Shown here in pieces: positions 26,723 through 34,614 of a DNA stretch of 64,000 nucleotides. Source of the stretch: an uncultured Pseudomonadales bacterium (GTDB taxonomy: Bacteria > Pseudomonadota > Gammaproteobacteria > Pseudomonadales > Azotimanducaceae). Below the pieces are notes generated by a model. The model saw nothing but the letters and a program-made list of their open reading frames with translations. It made no database searches and was not told where the DNA came from. How positions within the stretch are numbered: the first letter of the stretch is position 1; the number at the start of each line of letters is the position of its first letter. The position numbers and the translations under genes are program-made. The DNA lies in contig OY282430.1 of assembly GCA_958296025.1 (NCBI GenBank), positions 3,100,001-3,164,000 of the forward strand. The letters are read 5' to 3'.

Positions 26723-27079
26723 TGGTGGAGGCGGCGGGAGTCGAACCCGCGTCCGTAGGCTCGCCGCAATCGGCTCTACATGCTTAGGCACGTCCATTGA
26801 TTTAACCGCAAGCGGCCCGACGGCCAGGGCGCTTTTGGCGAGCCCGGAAAAGTTTGACGCAACCGCCGCCGGGCGTCGGCGACTGCGCGATCCTGCTGTC
26901 CTTGCCGCCGGCTTCTTCCCGCAGGAAAGGAATGGCCGGCGTTAGCAGCGACTAGGCTGCTAGTGCGTAGTTGTCTTCTTCGGCAACTATTTGGTTCGCA
27001 GCGATTGTTTAGCGAGAGCCGCCGCCCTCTCGGCATGCACCTTTTGCTTTGATGCCGACGTCGAGACCGTATCGCCCCC
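26723..27079 (-). ncRNA. ssrA: transfer-messenger RNA (tmRNA)
   Basis: Rescues stalled ribosomes by adding a degradation tag. On the minus strand the RNA starts GGGGGCGATACGGTCTCGAC at 27079 and ends GGTTCGACTCCCGCCGCCTC + CACCA at 26723. The first seven bases GGGGGCG pair with CGCCUCC before ACCA to form the acceptor stem (one G-U). The T-arm GGTTCGACTCC is clear. The tag frame, with resume codon GCG at 26997-26999, reads ANQIVAEEDNYALAA and ends in TAG at 26952-26954. The ALAA end is typical of gammaproteobacteria. Length is 357 nt. smpB is not next to it. Confidence 0.95.
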
Positions 27080-27188
27080 AAGTCGGAATCCGCCAGTCTT
27101 CTTGACAGCAGCGCCGGCTAACAATAAAACCAACGCCTCATTGGCCTGACAGCGGACTGGCGGCGCAGTTTAACACGGCAATGGCGAG

Positions 27189-28313
27189 ATGATGCGGATG
27201 GTGGCGGCAAACCATATTAGGTGCGGCGGGCGCCAAAGCGCCCGGATGGCGGTGCGGCTGGCTAAGGTGACCGCCAGGGCGGCCTGGCTGACCCTGCTGC
27301 TGACCGGCGCCGCCAGCAAAGAGGCCACCGCCTTCGACGCCCGCGCCCACATCGCCAAGGCGAACGAACTGATTCAACAAAGCCGGTTTGCCTTCGCCCG
27401 AGTCTGGCTAAATCCGGCCCTTATCGCCCCTGGTCTGTCGGCACAGGAGCGCTCTCGCGCCTACTACATGCGCGGGTTTAGCCTCCAGGCCGAGAAGTTC
27501 CACGTCTCCGCCGCCCAGGACTACGCCAGAGCCATTGAGTTCAACGCCGGCAATCCGGCGGCTTTGAACGCCTTGGGATACCTGCACCTCGGCGGTGAGG
27601 GTGTGCGTCAGGACCAAACGCTGGCCTTCGCCTTTTTCGCGCAGGCGGCGGACCTAGGCCACCCCGAAGGCCAGTTCAGGGTCGGCGTCGCCTATCTGAC
27701 CGGGGCCGGCACCGCCCCTGACTTGGATGCCGCCCGCACATGGCTGCGACGCTCCGCCGAACAGGGCTGGGGCGCAGCCATGGCCCATCTCGCCGCCAGC
27801 TATCGCGCCGCCTACACAGATGCACCGGACCCGGCACAGGCACGGCGCTGGTACGTCCGGGCAATCGCCGCCGGCGAGGTCGATGGGCTGGTCGCGCTCG
27901 GCTTCATGGCCCGCAACGGTGAAGGCGGACCGCCCTCGGCGGAAGCCGCCGCCCGTTACTTCAAGCAGGCCGCCGATGCCGGCTCCGGAGACGGCATGGT
28001 CAACCTGGCCTACGCCCATCTGAGCGGACAGGGCGCCCCCCAAGACTACGCCGCCGCCCGCAGTTGGTTCACCCAGGCGGCGCAACTCGGCACTGCCGGC
28101 AGCTTTGTTGGGCTTGGGCACATCTTTGAGGCAGGGCTGGGCGTCCAGCCAGACAGCAGCAAAGCCGCGCAATGGTATCGGCAGGGTGCGCAACGGGGCT
28201 TCCCGCAACCCAGCCAACGACTGGCGCAGCTGCTGCTGGCCGAAGGCGACGAGGCCGCAGCCGCAAAATGGTGGGGGCCACCGCCCGCAGCCGACGCCGA
28301 CGCCGTCCCCTGA
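27189..28313 (+). CDS. Sel1-like repeat protein, probably exported
   Basis: Built from about six Sel1/TPR-like repeats, each with the pattern A-x-x-x-L-G-x(3)-x-G-x-G-V-x-x-D-x-x-x-A-x-x-W-F-x-x-A-A-x-x-G (for example ALGYLHLGGEGVRQDQTLAF, GVAYLTGAGTAPDLDAARTW, GLGHIFEAGLGVQPDSSKAA). A signal-like stretch VTARAAWLTLLLTGAASKEA precedes the repeats, so it probably acts in the periplasm as a protein-binding scaffold. The ATG at 27246 would give a cleaner signal peptide, but a perfect 7-bp hairpin (27227-27244) lies directly before it; the ATG at 27189 is used here. No partner can be named. Confidence 0.8.
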   Translation: MMRMVAANHIRCGGRQSARMAVRLAKVTARAAWLTLLLTGAASKEATAFDARAHIAKANELIQQSRFAFARVWLNPALIAPGLSAQERSRAYYMRGFSLQAEKFHVSAAQDYARAIEFNAGNPAALNALGYLHLGGEGVRQDQTLAFAFFAQAADLGHPEGQFRVGVAYLTGAGTAPDLDAARTWLRRSAEQGWGAAMAHLAASYRAAYTDAPDPAQARRWYVRAIAAGEVDGLVALGFMARNGEGGPPSAEAAARYFKQAADAGSGDGMVNLAYAHLSGQGAPQDYAAARSWFTQAAQLGTAGSFVGLGHIFEAGLGVQPDSSKAAQWYRQGAQRGFPQPSQRLAQLLLAEGDEAAAAKWWGPPPAADADAVP

Positions 28314-28431
28314 TTCGCACCGTTGGCCTCTTTGCGATCCAGACCACGGCAGGGCCGCGCTCAGCAGCACTGGCGAGAGGGCGCCTTTTTTGGTACAAAG
28401 CCCGCCTGTTCCGGTTGTGGAGTTTTCCCCT

Positions 28432-28695
28432 TTGAGCATTGAGCGCAAGCGCACCGAAACCCTGTACGGGTTGATCTGCGAAGTCGTGCAGGCTGGGCAA
28501 AGTGAGTTTCGTCCCGGAGACATCTGCTCCCTGCTACGGGAACGCAACCAACCCTTGGGGGCATGGATGGTGCGTCGGGAGTTCTCCGCGTTGGAGGCCC
28601 TTGGGCTGATCGCCATCGACCCGGCGACCGGCTTCTGGCGGCGCACCGGCAAGCAGCTGGACTTGGCCAAGCAACGCCCGTCGAACGCAGCTTGA
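28432..28695 (+). CDS. conserved-looking small hypothetical protein
   Basis: About 87 aa: after the start, SIERKRTETLYGLICEVVQA, then GEFRP-like GQSEFRPGDICSLLRERNQP and SALEALGLIAIDPATGFW. The helix-turn-helix-like layout resembles small winged-helix proteins, but I cannot name it. TTG at 28432 has GGAG about 9 bases upstream; GTG at 28417 is an alternative. It ends 3 bases before xseB on the same strand, so the two are likely co-transcribed. Confidence 0.6.
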   Translation: MSIERKRTETLYGLICEVVQAGQSEFRPGDICSLLRERNQPLGAWMVRREFSALEALGLIAIDPATGFWRRTGKQLDLAKQRPSNAA

Positions 28696-28698
28696 ACC

Positions 28699-29022
28699 AT
28701 GACGCAAAATACCGAACGCGAACCAGCAGGCCAACTGGACAAGGTTGGCGACGGCTTGCCACTTCCCGAAGCTGAACGAACCGGTGCCGAGGCCGAAGCC
28801 GAGGTTGACTTCGAGGCCTCCCTGAAAGCCTTGGAGGCCCTGGTCAAGCAAATGGAGTCCGGCGAACTGGGGCTGGAGGAATCCTTGGTCGCCTTTGAAC
28901 GGGGCGTCAAGCTCACCCGGCGCTGCCAAGCGGCCCTTCGCCACGCGGAGTTGCGGGTGCAGGCGCTGACCGATCGGGGGGAGTTCAAGGACCTGGACGT
29001 CGGGAACTTGGCAGATGGCTGA
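28699..29022 (+). CDS. xseB: exodeoxyribonuclease VII small subunit
   Basis: Small subunit of ExoVII, which degrades single-stranded DNA from both ends. The family core is residues about 36-85: [20 protein letters not shown], then [20 protein letters not shown] and [12 protein letters not shown]. The first 35 residues are an acidic, low-complexity extension not typical of the family. It overlaps the ispA start by 8 bases, the common xseB-ispA arrangement. The large subunit gene xseA is at 48.9 kb. No dxs gene follows ispA here. Confidence 0.92.
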   Translation: MTQNTEREPAGQLDKVGDGLPLPEAERTGAEAEAEVDFEASLKALEALVKQMESGELGLEESLVAFERGVKLTRRCQAALRHAELRVQALTDRGEFKDLDVGNLADG

Positions 29023-29887
29023 TCGGGAGGCTATCCTTGCCGCCATCGAAGACGCTCTGCCCCGCCATCTTCCCGAACGCTCGCCCATCGCCCAAACGCT
29101 GATCGACGCCATGCGCTACGCCGCCGTGAGCGGCGGCAAACGCTACCGGCCCATGCTCACCTGCGCCGCCTGCCTCGCCTTCGGAGGGCGCCTGGAGGAC
29201 GCCTTGGCCCCCGCCTGCGCGGTGGAGTTCATCCACGCCTACTCCTTGGTTCACGACGACCTGCCGGCCATGGACGACGATGACTTGCGGCGGGGGGCGC
29301 CGAGCTGCCACGCCGCCTATGGCGAAGCGACGGCCATCCTGGCCGGCGATGCCTTGCAGACCTTGGCTTTCGAGACCTTGGCCGCAGCCGATGGCGCATC
29401 GATGGATGCCCGCCTATCCGCCATCCGCATTTTGGCGGAGGCCAGCGGCTGGCGGGGCATGGCCGGCGGTCAGTGCTTCGACTTGGCCAGCGTCGGCAGG
29501 GATCTGAGCTCGTCCCACCTGCAGGTCCTGCACAGCGCCAAGACCGGTGCCCTGATCGCCGCCGCCGTGTGCATCGGCGCATTGTTCGCCGGGGCGGATG
29601 GGGCGGCGGTAACCTTGGCCGGGGCGTTCGGCGAACGGGTCGGCCTCGCCTTCCAAATCCAGGACGATATCTTGGATGCGACGGCGGACACCGCCACCTT
29701 GGGCAAAACAACGGGTTCCGATCAACCCGCCGGGCGCAGCACCTTCGCCACCGCCATGAGTGTGCAGGAAGCTCGCGCCAAGGCCGACGCCTCTGTGGCC
29801 GACGCGCTGACGCTGCTGGAAGGGGCCCGCTTGCAAGACAGCTTGCTGGCCGAGATGGGCGCCGCTGCCGTCAACCGGCACCGCTGA
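29015..29887 (+). CDS. ispA: farnesyl diphosphate synthase (geranyltranstransferase)
   Basis: Condenses isopentenyl diphosphate with DMAPP and then GPP to make farnesyl diphosphate for quinones and undecaprenyl carriers. The first aspartate-rich motif is [15 protein letters not shown] (about 80-94), and the second is QIQDDILD near 214-221. [12 protein letters not shown] holds the conserved K-R-x-R-P pocket. Length (290 aa) is normal. It is translationally coupled to xseB by an 8-base overlap and converges on thiL. Confidence 0.95.
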   Translation: MADREAILAAIEDALPRHLPERSPIAQTLIDAMRYAAVSGGKRYRPMLTCAACLAFGGRLEDALAPACAVEFIHAYSLVHDDLPAMDDDDLRRGAPSCHAAYGEATAILAGDALQTLAFETLAAADGASMDARLSAIRILAEASGWRGMAGGQCFDLASVGRDLSSSHLQVLHSAKTGALIAAAVCIGALFAGADGAAVTLAGAFGERVGLAFQIQDDILDATADTATLGKTTGSDQPAGRSTFATAMSVQEARAKADASVADALTLLEGARLQDSLLAEMGAAAVNRHR

Positions 29888-30007
29888 AGGCTTCGATATC
29901 GGCCAATATCCTAACCCGTTCATTAGGTCGCGCCACCTTCTCCCGCAAATGGCCCGCGTCGTTTTGAACCCGGTGCAACAGTGGCGGAAGCAAGGCGGCG
30001 CCTTCCC

Positions 30008-31006
30008 TCAAAAGTGGCGGAAGCCCTTGGAATTGGTGGCTTTCCCGTCCAGCCGCAGGCCTTGTTCGGCGGTGATTTCGCCAATCACTGGGAACCGATC
30101 CCGCAGCGGCCCATGCATCGTGGTGAAGGCCAAAACGTAGTCGTCGCTGCTGCCGAGGACATCCTGCGGCTGGGCGCCGGGCAGCAAGGGAATGGCGTCG
30201 CTGTGCAACAGGACGCCGACGCCGCTGGCGGCGCACAGATGGCCGAGGTCCTGCAGTAGGCCGTCGGAAATGTCGATGCCGCTGCTGGCGTGGCGGCGCA
30301 GCTCCGCGGCTAGGTCGAAGGGCGGCTGGGGACGCCAGTAGCAGCACTCCAATGCATTCAACCGGCCAGGGACGGACTTCGCCAAGTCCAAGCCGGCCAG
30401 CGCTCTGGCGGATCCGCCGAGCGGAGCGCTGACGCAGATCGCATCGCCGGGACGGGCACCGCTGCGGCGCAGCATCGAACCGGCCGGCGCCCAGCCATGC
30501 GCACTGAGGGTCACAGCGGTCGGTCCGGCAGCCAAGTTGCCGCCGGCGATCTGAACGCCCGTCTCCCGCGCCGCTTCCGCCAAGCCGCGGCACAGTCCGA
30601 GCGCCCACTGCGCATGGTCGGTGGTGAGCACCCTGGCGCCGCCCGCCATCGCGGTTGAGTTTGCGGTGCCGCTGTCGATCACCGCGGCCGCATCGCTGTC
30701 TTGGCGGGGCAGCGGGCGGGGTTGCCCAGCCAAACTCAGGGCGACGAGCACCCAGGCCGGGGTTGCCGCCATGGCGGCGAGGTCGGAGAGGCTGGCCATC
30801 ATGCAGCGGTAGCCGATCAGCTCCGGGTGCGCCGCCGCCGGAAAGTGGACGTCAGGCAGGAAGCTGTCGATGGAGCTGGCCAATTCATGTCCCGGAGGCG
30901 GCTGCGCAACGCAGGCATCATCACCCGGCCCCAAGGTCAGCCAAACCGGGGCGTCATCCACCGCCAATTCGGCAAGGATGTGTTCGATCAGGGTGAATTC
31001 ATCCAT
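30008..31006 (-). CDS. thiL: thiamine-monophosphate kinase
   Basis: Phosphorylates thiamine monophosphate to thiamine diphosphate, last step of vitamin B1 synthesis. The 332-aa protein has GPGDDACV (ATP/Mg) at 27-34, SLSDLAAMAA at about 72-81, and GIDISDGLLQDLGHLC with the conserved D-x-SDG-L. It ends GFRHF. The ATG at 31006 opens MDEFTLIEHILAELAVDDA. Just upstream is a partial, imperfect duplicate of this 5' end, listed separately. thiL follows nusB on the same strand, the usual gammaproteobacterial order; pgpA, which often follows, is absent. Confidence 0.94.
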   Translation of the reverse strand: MDEFTLIEHILAELAVDDAPVWLTLGPGDDACVAQPPPGHELASSIDSFLPDVHFPAAAHPELIGYRCMMASLSDLAAMAATPAWVLVALSLAGQPRPLPRQDSDAAAVIDSGTANSTAMAGGARVLTTDHAQWALGLCRGLAEAARETGVQIAGGNLAAGPTAVTLSAHGWAPAGSMLRRSGARPGDAICVSAPLGGSARALAGLDLAKSVPGRLNALECCYWRPQPPFDLAAELRRHASSGIDISDGLLQDLGHLCAASGVGVLLHSDAIPLLPGAQPQDVLGSSDDYVLAFTTMHGPLRDRFPVIGEITAEQGLRLDGKATNSKGFRHF

Positions 31007-31083
31007 CGGAACGTCTTAGCCGTAACAATTGGTCTTCCATCGCCAAGCTGTCCAGGATGCGTTCGATCAGCAGGAATTCATTC
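30953..31083 (-). repeat. imperfect tandem duplication of the thiL 5' end, period 79 bp
   Basis: The segment 31032-31083 matches 30953-31004, the start of thiL, at about 40 of 52 positions by eye. It encodes NEFLLIERILDSLAMEDQ, against DEFTLIEHILAELAVDDA in thiL. The upstream copy lies between nusB and thiL in a frame that ends at a TGA overlapping the thiL start and has no own ATG in frame at its head. It appears to be an old, decaying duplicate. Confidence 0.75.
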
Positions 31084-31539
31084 GTCGGGATGCCTTGGCC
31101 GCAGCTGGCCGGCCACTTTGTCGAGTACGCCGTTGATGTATTTGTGGCTGTCTTGGGCGCCGAACAGCTTCGCCAACTCCACATACTCATCGATCACCAC
31201 CGGCCCCGGCACATCCTCACGGCACTTCAGTTCGCAGACGCCCAAACGGAGAATGGCGCGCTCCACGCCATCCAACCGCTTCAGGTCGCGGTCCAGAACG
31301 CCTTCATACAGGCCGTCAAACTCCTCCGTCCGGGCGATAACCGCGGCGAGAATTTCCGCAAAGAAGGGGCGGTCCGCAGTCTTGAGAGCGCCGTCGGCGG
31401 CGTACTCCGAGGTCAGGGCGGCGGCGTTGCTGGCGTTCATCTGCCATTGATAGACCGCCTGCACCAAGACTCGGCGCGCTTGGCGACGCCCGCGCACGTC
31501 CAGCTTGGCCCCAGCGCCCGAATGCTCGCGCCGCGCCAT
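31078..31539 (-). CDS. nusB: transcription antitermination factor NusB
   Basis: Binds boxA RNA with NusE (S10) in rRNA antitermination. After a basic N-terminus it shows GRRQARRVLVQAVYQWQMN at 17-35, then FFAEILAAVIARTEEFD, RDLKRLDGVERAILRLGVCE, and PGPVVIDEYVELAKLFGAQD with SHKYINGVLDKVA, the full helical fold. Length 153 aa is normal. It lies 3 bases downstream of ribD. The usual ribH between ribD and nusB is missing here. Its stop is followed at once by the thiL duplicate. Confidence 0.94.
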   Translation of the reverse strand: MARREHSGAGAKLDVRGRRQARRVLVQAVYQWQMNASNAAALTSEYAADGALKTADRPFFAEILAAVIARTEEFDGLYEGVLDRDLKRLDGVERAILRLGVCELKCREDVPGPVVIDEYVELAKLFGAQDSHKYINGVLDKVAGQLRPRHPDE

Positions 31540-31542
31540 TCC

Positions 31543-32673
31543 CTAAGCCCGCGCCAAACGCACCCGTAAATCCGCGCCGAACGCCTTGGTGTCCAGGATC
31601 CGCCCGCGCACCGCTTGTTCAAGATGTTCCAAAGCAAAATCGAATAGGGGCCGCGCCGAAGCCCCCAACAGCTTAGGCGCCAGATACAACAGGATCTCGT
31701 CCCAAAGGTCGGCGGCGATGAAGGCGCCGGTCAAGGTGGGACCCGCTTCCACCAAAACCTCGTTGCATGGCTTGGCCGCCAACAACTCAAGAAGCCCCCC
31801 AAGGTCCACCGGCTCGGCACCGCCGCGGGCGCCTTGAACCGGCCCTTCGGCGGCCGGTGGGGGGAAGGCCATCAGGACCGGCCCGGACGCCCTGAACACC
31901 GTCGCATCGGGCCGCGGTGTGGCGTGGGCCATCAGGATCGGCCCGGACGCCTTGAACAGCCTCGCTTCGCCCGGGGCGCGCAGGCGGCTGTCAACCACCA
32001 CCCGCAGGGGCTGGCGCAGGCGGCCATCGGCGGCGAAACGCTGATCGCGCACGTTCAGCTGGGGGTCATCGGCCAGCAGGGTGCCGATGCCGGTCACCAC
32101 CGCGCAGCTGCGCGCCCGCCAGTGCTGCCCGTCAAGCCGCGCCGCCGGCCCGGTGATCCACTGGCTTTGCCCAGAGGCCATGGCGGCGCGGCCATCCAAG
32201 GAGCCGGCCATCTTGATGCGCACCCAAGGGCGGCCGCTGACCAGGCGATGGCGCAGAGGCGCGTTGAGCGCCTGGGCGGCCTCGTGCTGAGCGACCTCCA
32301 CGGCGATGCCGGCTTTCTGCAGCTGACGCACACCCTTGCCGTTGACGCGGGGATCAGGGTCCAAGGCACCGACCACCACCCGGCGCACCTTGGACGCGAT
32401 CAAGGCATCAACGCAAGGCGGGGTCATGCCCTGAACGCAGCAGGGTTCCAAGCTGACGTAAACCGTGGCGCCGACGACATCGCCGCCGGCCTCCTGCAAC
32501 GCCCGCACCTCGGCGTGGGCCTCCCCCCACCATTGGTGCCAGCCGCGCCCCAGCACGACGCCGTCCCGAACGATGAGGCAACCGACGCGAGGGTTGGGCG
32601 CCGTGGTGTAGAGGCCGCGTTCGGCCAAGGCGACCACCTCTTCGAGATGGGCTAGGTCGGCACCGCTAGGCAT
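31543..32673 (-). CDS. ribD: riboflavin biosynthesis deaminase/reductase
   Basis: Bifunctional: the N-terminal domain deaminates the pyrimidine and the C-terminal domain reduces the ribose in riboflavin synthesis. Zinc/catalytic residues are HAEV (about 52-55) and the LEPCC...TPPC pair near 74-87; the common HHGRTPPC is VQGMTPPC here. The reductase domain starts about 148 with RPWVRIKMAGSLDGRAAMAS, then GQSQWITG. An internal 20-aa repeat, ASGPILMA and ASGPVLMA (about 240-272), is an insertion relative to the family. Starts at 32673, 3 bases after nrdR. Confidence 0.93.
   Translation of the reverse strand: MPSGADLAHLEEVVALAERGLYTTAPNPRVGCLIVRDGVVLGRGWHQWWGEAHAEVRALQEAGGDVVGATVYVSLEPCCVQGMTPPCVDALIASKVRRVVVGALDPDPRVNGKGVRQLQKAGIAVEVAQHEAAQALNAPLRHRLVSGRPWVRIKMAGSLDGRAAMASGQSQWITGPAARLDGQHWRARSCAVVTGIGTLLADDPQLNVRDQRFAADGRLRQPLRVVVDSRLRAPGEARLFKASGPILMAHATPRPDATVFRASGPVLMAFPPPAAEGPVQGARGGAEPVDLGGLLELLAAKPCNEVLVEAGPTLTGAFIAADLWDEILLYLAPKLLGASARPLFDFALEHLEQAVRGRILDTKAFGADLRVRLARA
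31868..31958 (-). repeat. 60-bp direct duplication inside ribD
   Basis: GGCCATCAGGACCGGCCCGG at 31868 recurs as GGCCATCAGGATCGGCCCGG at 31928, and the match continues about 11 more bases with one further change. The offset is exactly 60 bases, keeping frame, so ribD carries two copies of F-x-ASGP(I/V)LMA in its reductase domain. Confidence 0.85.
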
Positions 32674-32676
32674 GGT

Positions 32677-33138
32677 TCATGGTGCTTGGTTCTTCTCCAG
32701 GCGAGCGATCTCCGAAAGGAACTCCCGCACGTCCTGGAAGTCCCGATAGACCGAGGCGAAGCGAACGTAGGCCACCGGGTCCAAGCGGCGCAGTTCGCCC
32801 ATGACCGCCTCGCCCACCTGCCCCGAGTTGACTTCGCGCTCACCGGATTGGCGGAGGCGGTGCATCACCCGGTTCACTGCCGCGTCCAACGCGTCGTCGG
32901 AGACGGGCCGCTTCTCCAAGGCCTTCTCCAACCCCCGCCGCAGCTTGATTTCGTCAAAGGGCTCCCGCAGACGATTGCTCTTGACGATCTTCGGCATCAG
33001 TAGTTCAGCGTTCTCGAAGGTGGTCCAGCGCTCCCCGCAAGGGCCACACTCCCGGCGACGGCGCACGGACTTGCCCTCGCTGACCAGGCGCGAGTCGATC
33101 ACCTTGGTGTCACCGGCCCCACAAAACGGACAATGCAT
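32677..33138 (-). CDS. nrdR: transcriptional repressor NrdR
   Basis: Represses ribonucleotide reductase genes in response to ATP/dATP. The zinc ribbon is [18 protein letters not shown] with a second pair CGPCGERW at about 31-38, followed by TTFENAEL. The ATP-cone runs from about 45: [20 protein letters not shown] ... [18 protein letters not shown]. The start at 33138 gives 153 aa, the family length; the frame is open further upstream without homology. It is 5 bases from the glyA end. No NrdR boxes were sought successfully; the nrd genes are not in the window. Confidence 0.95.
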   Translation of the reverse strand: MHCPFCGAGDTKVIDSRLVSEGKSVRRRRECGPCGERWTTFENAELLMPKIVKSNRLREPFDEIKLRRGLEKALEKRPVSDDALDAAVNRVMHRLRQSGEREVNSGQVGEAVMGELRRLDPVAYVRFASVYRDFQDVREFLSEIARLEKNQAP

Positions 33139-33143
33139 GAGGG

Positions 33144-34430
33144 TCAAGCCGCTTGGGCAACCTCCCCTGAAGGCCATTCCCCATAGACCGGAAAGGCGCG
33201 GCACAGCTCCACCACCTTGCCCCGGACCGCAGCGATTCTGGAGGCATCGGTGATGTCCTGCAGAATGTCGCACATCCAGCCGCTCAGCTGGGCGCATTCG
33301 GCCTCCTTGAAGCCCCGGGTGGTGACCGCTGGAGTGCCAAGGCGCAACCCGCTGGTGACGAAAGGGGAGCGTGGGTCATTGGGCACGGCGTTCTTGTTGA
33401 CGGTGATGTTGGCGCGGCCCAAGGCGGCGTCCGCGTCCTTGCCGGTGATGCCGTTCGCGATCAGGTCCAAGAGGAACAGATGGTTGTCGGTGCCCCCGGA
33501 AACCACCTTGAAGCCCCGCTCCACGAAGCCGGCGGCCATGCAGCGGGCGTTGGCCAACACCTGGGCTTGGTAGCGCTTGAACTCCGGTGACAGGGCCTCC
33601 TTGAAGCAGATCGCCTTAGCGGCGATGACATGCATCAGCGGACCGCCTTGGGAACCGGGGAAGAGCGCCGAATTGAGTTTCTTCTCCACCTCCGAATTGG
33701 CCTTGGCCAGGATGACACCACCGCGCGGGCCGCGCAACGTCTTGTGGGTGGTGGAAGTGGTCACGTCGGCGATTTGCACCGGGCTGGGATAGAGGCCGGC
33801 GGCCACCAAGCCGGCCACATGGGCCATGTCCACCAACAGGTAGGCGCCCACCTCGTCGGCGATGACGCGGAAGGCGGACCAGTCCATCCACCGGGAGTAG
33901 GCGGAGAACCCGGCCACGATGAGCTTCGGGCGATGGGTGCGGGCCAAGCGGGCCACCTCGTCGTAGTCCACTTCTCCCGTGTCCGGGTTCAGGCCGTACT
34001 GCACTGACTGGTAGAGGCGCCCGGAGAAGTTGACCTTGGCCCCGTGGGTGAGATGGCCGCCGTGGGCGAGGCTCATGCCCAACACCCTGTCGCCGGCATT
34101 CAGCAGCGCCAAATAGGCCGCGGCGTTGGCCTGGGAACCGGAGTGCGGCTGCACATTGGCGTAATCCGCCTGGAACAACGCCTTGACCCGTTCGATGGCC
34201 AAGGTCTCCGCCTGATCGACGTATTCGCAACCGCCGTAATAGCGCTTGTGCGGATAGCCCTCGGCGTACTTGTTGGTCAACGCGCTGCCCTGGGCCAGCA
34301 TCACCGCCGGGCTGGTGTAATTTTCCGAAGCGATCAACTCGATGTGCTGCTCCTGGCGGCGGCGCTCTTCGTCAATGGCCTTGGCGATCTCCGGATCGAC
34401 TTCAGCGACGGAAAGATTGGGTGCAAACAT
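33144..34430 (-). CDS. glyA: serine hydroxymethyltransferase
   Basis: PLP enzyme interconverting serine and glycine with tetrahydrofolate, the main source of one-carbon units. [20 protein letters not shown] and [19 protein letters not shown] give the substrate-binding region. [17 protein letters not shown] and [13 protein letters not shown] carry the PLP aspartate/histidine and the Schiff-base lysine. Length 428 aa is normal. It heads the glyA-nrdR-ribD-nusB-thiL run. Confidence 0.97.
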   Translation of the reverse strand: MFAPNLSVAEVDPEIAKAIDEERRRQEQHIELIASENYTSPAVMLAQGSALTNKYAEGYPHKRYYGGCEYVDQAETLAIERVKALFQADYANVQPHSGSQANAAAYLALLNAGDRVLGMSLAHGGHLTHGAKVNFSGRLYQSVQYGLNPDTGEVDYDEVARLARTHRPKLIVAGFSAYSRWMDWSAFRVIADEVGAYLLVDMAHVAGLVAAGLYPSPVQIADVTTSTTHKTLRGPRGGVILAKANSEVEKKLNSALFPGSQGGPLMHVIAAKAICFKEALSPEFKRYQAQVLANARCMAAGFVERGFKVVSGGTDNHLFLLDLIANGITGKDADAALGRANITVNKNAVPNDPRSPFVTSGLRLGTPAVTTRGFKEAECAQLSGWMCDILQDITDASRIAAVRGKVVELCRAFPVYGEWPSGEVAQAA

Positions 34431-34614
34431 TGGGGTTCCGGCCTTCGCTTGGGTGAGGCCGATATCCTAGCCGCATTGCCGCTCGGATGCGGCCTTTCTT
34501 GCTGAATTCTTTGCGGTTTGCTCTTGAACTTCTTTGCCCGCCCCCCTGCGTTTGCTGACACTAGGGAACAGACCCAAGCCCTTGCGTTTGAGGCGATGCG
34601 GCACTGCACCCGCC

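Noticed and set aside
25378-26769. 463-aa minus-strand frame opposite cysNC
   Set aside because: Antisense shadow of a clear gene; composition G/V/D/H-rich and no motif.
27654-28988. 444-aa minus-strand frame
   Set aside because: Antisense to the Sel1 protein, small hypothetical and xseB genes; no recognisable domain.
30999-31190. Small minus-strand gene before thiL
   Set aside because: Its sensible part is the duplicated thiL 5' end; the rest is an out-of-frame nusB shadow.
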